Below are positions 60,961 through 64,000 of a stretch of 64,000 bases of DNA, piece by piece. The number at the start of each line of letters is the position of its first letter. Position 1 is the first letter of the stretch. The notes beneath the pieces were generated by a model. It ran no database searches and was not told the origin of the DNA. It worked only from the letters and a program-made list of their open reading frames with translations. Origin of the DNA: Escallonia rubra (lineage: Eukaryota; Streptophyta; Magnoliopsida; Escalloniales; Escalloniaceae); NCBI GenBank assembly GCA_033065855.1, contig JAVXUO010000638.1:923001-987000 (forward strand). Direction: 5' to 3'. A program made the translations under genes and the position numbers.

Positions 60961-63550
60961 TTCTTTATTTCCTTTCTTCAGCACTTGGGGTTCATAGTTG
61001 CCCTCATGATTCAGCAAAAAATTGCTTGTGTTCCTCATTCTCTGATGAAAAAATATGCATACTGAAAGATCTCCGGCCCGTTAATGCTTTCTGGTTGTTT
61101 GCCAGTGTTCTAGCAACAAAGCTAACCATTTTTGACATATGGATCTCTGTGTTTGCTAGCATCATTTCAAGTCAAACTCAAATGAACATTTAGAAGGGTC
61201 AAACAAATGAACCAACCATTGGACAAAAGAAAGGGACTGCAGAACGTACATGAAGTGTTTACAATGGTCAATCTCTACAAGACCTTAGTCAATTAACTCT
61301 CACTGAAAGTCCAAAACCTCTCTGGACAGACTGTACAAATTGTGTTCTGCCCGCAATAATAATGTGCTATAGAGCATTTTCGTCCCACCAAACGTAATTT
61401 CTTTGGTGGTTCTTTCTCGAATTTCATTTCATTTGGCAGCAGATTTTGAAACTCTGGCTTGTTTGGCTGTTAGATGTGTCCCGTTCAAGTAGAAAGGGAG
61501 TACCGCTGGTGAACAAGTCTCCCCATCAGTACCTCAGAACGGTGAAATCTGTTGGATTTTGTGGGCGTGCAGCGGAGTATATATAGGCTTGCCTCATACT
61601 TGCTGGGAATTTGCAGTCGCAGGAGAAGACTAGGAAGAGAAAGCGCGCTTACTTGGACGCCGGAAAACGGCTTTCACCTGAACTGCCTTCCGGAGCAGAA
61701 CTATTACTCCTTTAATTTCAAGTTTTTGACGTCATCATCGTTATTTTTCATGCTGTTGTTATTGTCCACGTAATTGTTATTCATAATAGTTTCCCATCTC
61801 CCCATGTTCACCAACGCAGTACTGCACAACCCTAATTTCTATTAATGTGAACATTTTGATATTGAAAATCAGAAATTTCGGAGCGTGGATGTTGGTTAAA
61901 TGCCGTTTGATGGTCATGCGATTATCAAAACACGGGGTAAGGGTGAAAGTTGGGTAGGGTATTGATGGGTTTAACCAACCAAATTCAAGAAAATATTAAC
62001 TTTTAACGGACTCAACTACCTACTTATAGAAATGGGTTGGTCCAAGATGAAACAGGGTTATCTTGGGTTGGTTTGTCAAACCCATTTAACATATATTCTT
62101 ATCAACGTTGGTATTTTGTTCGTATCATAATCAAGATCCACCATCTGCTGTTGCGCCGCTAGTCATTTTTTACTTGTCACTTATTACCGTCGGCAGCCAC
62201 CAATGATGATCTTGCTGCCATCGACTCCGGCCACTGCCCCTGCCAACCACATGCCAGAATTCTCCACTTTCACCTCCACCAATCGCCAATTCGCCATAAA
62301 CCATCAACCACCACTTTGCTTTTTTTTAATATGAAAATGTCCTGTCGTATTTTCATCAACCTATTCAAGCTCAACTTACCCATCATTCCAGTCCAATCAA
62401 TTCATTTTTTCTTGTTTTTTTTTTCGAGAATTACCAACCTGGTAATGGAGTTCACATTGATGTTCAATTTTCAGGTACTGGTTGATATGCAATTGTGTAA
62501 CTGTTTCCTTAGTGGTTATTGTGGAAGAAATATGGAGGACCCTTAAATATAGCACAAGAAGGACAATAGTTACGACACCAGGGAGATCTGCACAACACAA
62601 AAAAAACAACGGTTCAGCAGGAAATCTACACAAGGGGTCTTCGATGCCTAAGCCAATTTCTGCAAGGGAAAAAGCTGATGAACTGAAATTTGTAGTGCTT
62701 AGAGTTTAAGAGCTTAGAATTAAGTTTATATAGGGAGAGAAGGAAGGGGTTACACACTTGTGGTAGAACTGGACTACCTCAATGGTAATTACTATATAGG
62801 AGGATTGTATTGTCGGGCCCATCTCTAATAGAGCAAGCGTCCAAGTTCTTAATGATTTGTTGGACGTAATAAAAAGACTTCAGTAGCCTTTGTCAAATTT
62901 GACTGTTACGAAAGACACGTGACAAATGCTAATTGGTAGTACATTTTTATCCTTTTAGGTCCAAAAGAAGAAGAAAAAAAATGTCCTCGACCACCCAATC
63001 TTAGGTAGTTGGCCTAGTCCCTTGCTATTTTGGAAAAAAATAAAAATGAAAGCATTCCCAAAGAAGGAAGATTGGTTAAGGAATAATGTTAAGAATCAAG
63101 AAAATTAATAAAAAAGGCATGGGGGGGGCAGCAAGTAAAAGCAGATCAGATGCCCAGAAAAGCAAGGAGTAGTGTGTGGGATGGATGTAGAAGGGAGAAT
63201 CTCAGCAAAAGTTGGAAGGTGGCCTTTAATTTAAAGGAAGTGAAGAATTCGAATGTAGATTTTCTTAAGCTCCTCGAAAAGCTTTTCCAAAACTCCTATT
63301 GTTGTCCCCGTTTTCATGAATTAATTGGCTACCTGCCCCCACTTGTTGGGTGCTGTATCTTTTTTTCCTTTAATAAGTAATAAACACTAGTTATGATTTT
63401 TTTGGACGCGTACAATATTTATAGCAAAAATCATGAATATCGTCCACATCTTCTATAACCGCTCCCTGCTACATTCGGTAAGTATTTTACTATTGTTACT
63501 TTCTTGATCCGGTGGATCACTTTGCAGCACAAACGTCTTTTGAATTCTTT
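60961..63550. other. Intergenic, no supported gene
   Basis: It contains GGGTTGG/AACCCA-rich sequence (about 61930-62100) like the subterminal parts of hAT-type elements. A short copy of the 56940-57105 repeat lies at 62345-62402. The frames here (for example 61552-61773, 62482-62709) resemble no family I recognise. Confidence 0.4.
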
Positions 63551-63787
63551 GAAAGTCAGTTGGTATTATGCTACACAAAGATTAAAGTAATCTACTATAG
63601 AGCATCTTTGAGAGTCAGCTGGTCTTATGCTACCAAAAGATAAAGATCATCTACTCTAGAGCATCTTTGAGAGTCAGCTGATCTTATACTATACAAAGAT
63701 AAAAATAATTTACCGTAGAGCATCTTCGAGAGTCGGTTCGTCTTATGCCACACAAAGATAAAGATCATCTACTGTAGAACATTAGTG
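63551..63787. repeat. 59-bp tandem repeat, four copies
   Basis: GA(A/G)AGTC(A/G)G.T marks units starting at 63551, 63610, 63669 and 63728, exactly 59 bp each. Every unit carries CTTATGCTAC-like, AAAGATAAAGAT-like, TCTACT and TAGAGCATCTTTGA blocks, with several substitutions between copies. The last unit ends at CTGTAGAACATTAG. Confidence 0.92.
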
Positions 63788-64000
63788 ATAAAAAAAATAT
63801 CACTTAATTAAAGTGTTATGTTGTCGTTGTTAAAATTTATTTGGACAATCTTTTGTAACTAAAATATATTTAGCATATTATTTTATTAGGTAGTACACGA
63901 CAGAACATTCTAGTCCGCGACACAATCGGGAGGAGAAAAGAGGGGGTACCCCCTTCCTCTCTCTTAATCAACCATATCGTAGTGCTTTGAAATTGATGAT

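Noticed and set aside
1..64000. A previously undescribed defence, CRISPR or biosynthetic gene system
   Set aside because: This is plant nuclear DNA with unrelated single genes; no spaced-repeat array, gene cluster or co-oriented pathway genes are present.

Overview
The window is nuclear DNA of a flowering plant, almost certainly a eudicot. It is AT-rich, its genes have many introns with plant-type splice sites, and it carries plant-specific families (LUMINIDEPENDENS, an INDETERMINATE-DOMAIN zinc-finger protein, a SANT/ELM2-like chromatin protein). Its repeats are also plant-typical: an Au-type SINE, hAT-like elements with TAGGGG ends, copia gag and LINE remnants. The species cannot be fixed from the sequence.

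Layout. 1-3358: gene-poor, with one repeat element at about 2001-3012. 3359-13719 (+): a 13-exon LUMINIDEPENDENS (LD) homologue whose 3.2-kb intron 10 carries a fresh 833-bp tandem duplication. 15049-27774 (+): a 12-exon cation-diffusion-facilitator gene of the MTPC1 type, with introns holding a SINE, an 802-bp DNA transposon and an LTR-like repeat with a GC-rich minisatellite. 29567-30025 (-): a compact dicistronic box C/D snoRNA unit with a TATA box and telo-box promoter, a gene no ORF search would find. 30370-31339: a hAT-type element with a perfect 8-bp target duplication. 31670-33622: a second copy of the LTR-like repeat, with 123-bp tandem repeats. 34056-37664 (-): an IDD/BIRD zinc-finger transcription factor whose second intron holds a copia fragment. 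37665-45142: repeats, including a 5'-truncated LINE. 45143-50067 (-): a SANT/ELM2-like protein with an intron upstream of the ATG. 50068-64000: transposon debris, a LINE zf-RVT fragment, a broken F-box/LRR gene with a 41-bp palindrome, and a 59-bp tandem repeat at the right edge.

There is no operon-like functional unit. Three of the four protein genes act in the nucleus (flowering/RNA-linked regulator, transcription factor, HDAC-associated type protein), the fourth is an organelle or membrane metal transporter, and the snoRNAs direct rRNA methylation. MTPC1 and a SANT-type gene are, from memory, also neighbours in Arabidopsis (At2g47830/At2g47820), so this may be an old microsyntenic block. 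The least expected features are the snoRNA unit, three GC-AG introns in three different genes, and the exact 833-bp duplication. Exon boundaries were set by hand from reading-frame continuity and remembered family alignments.
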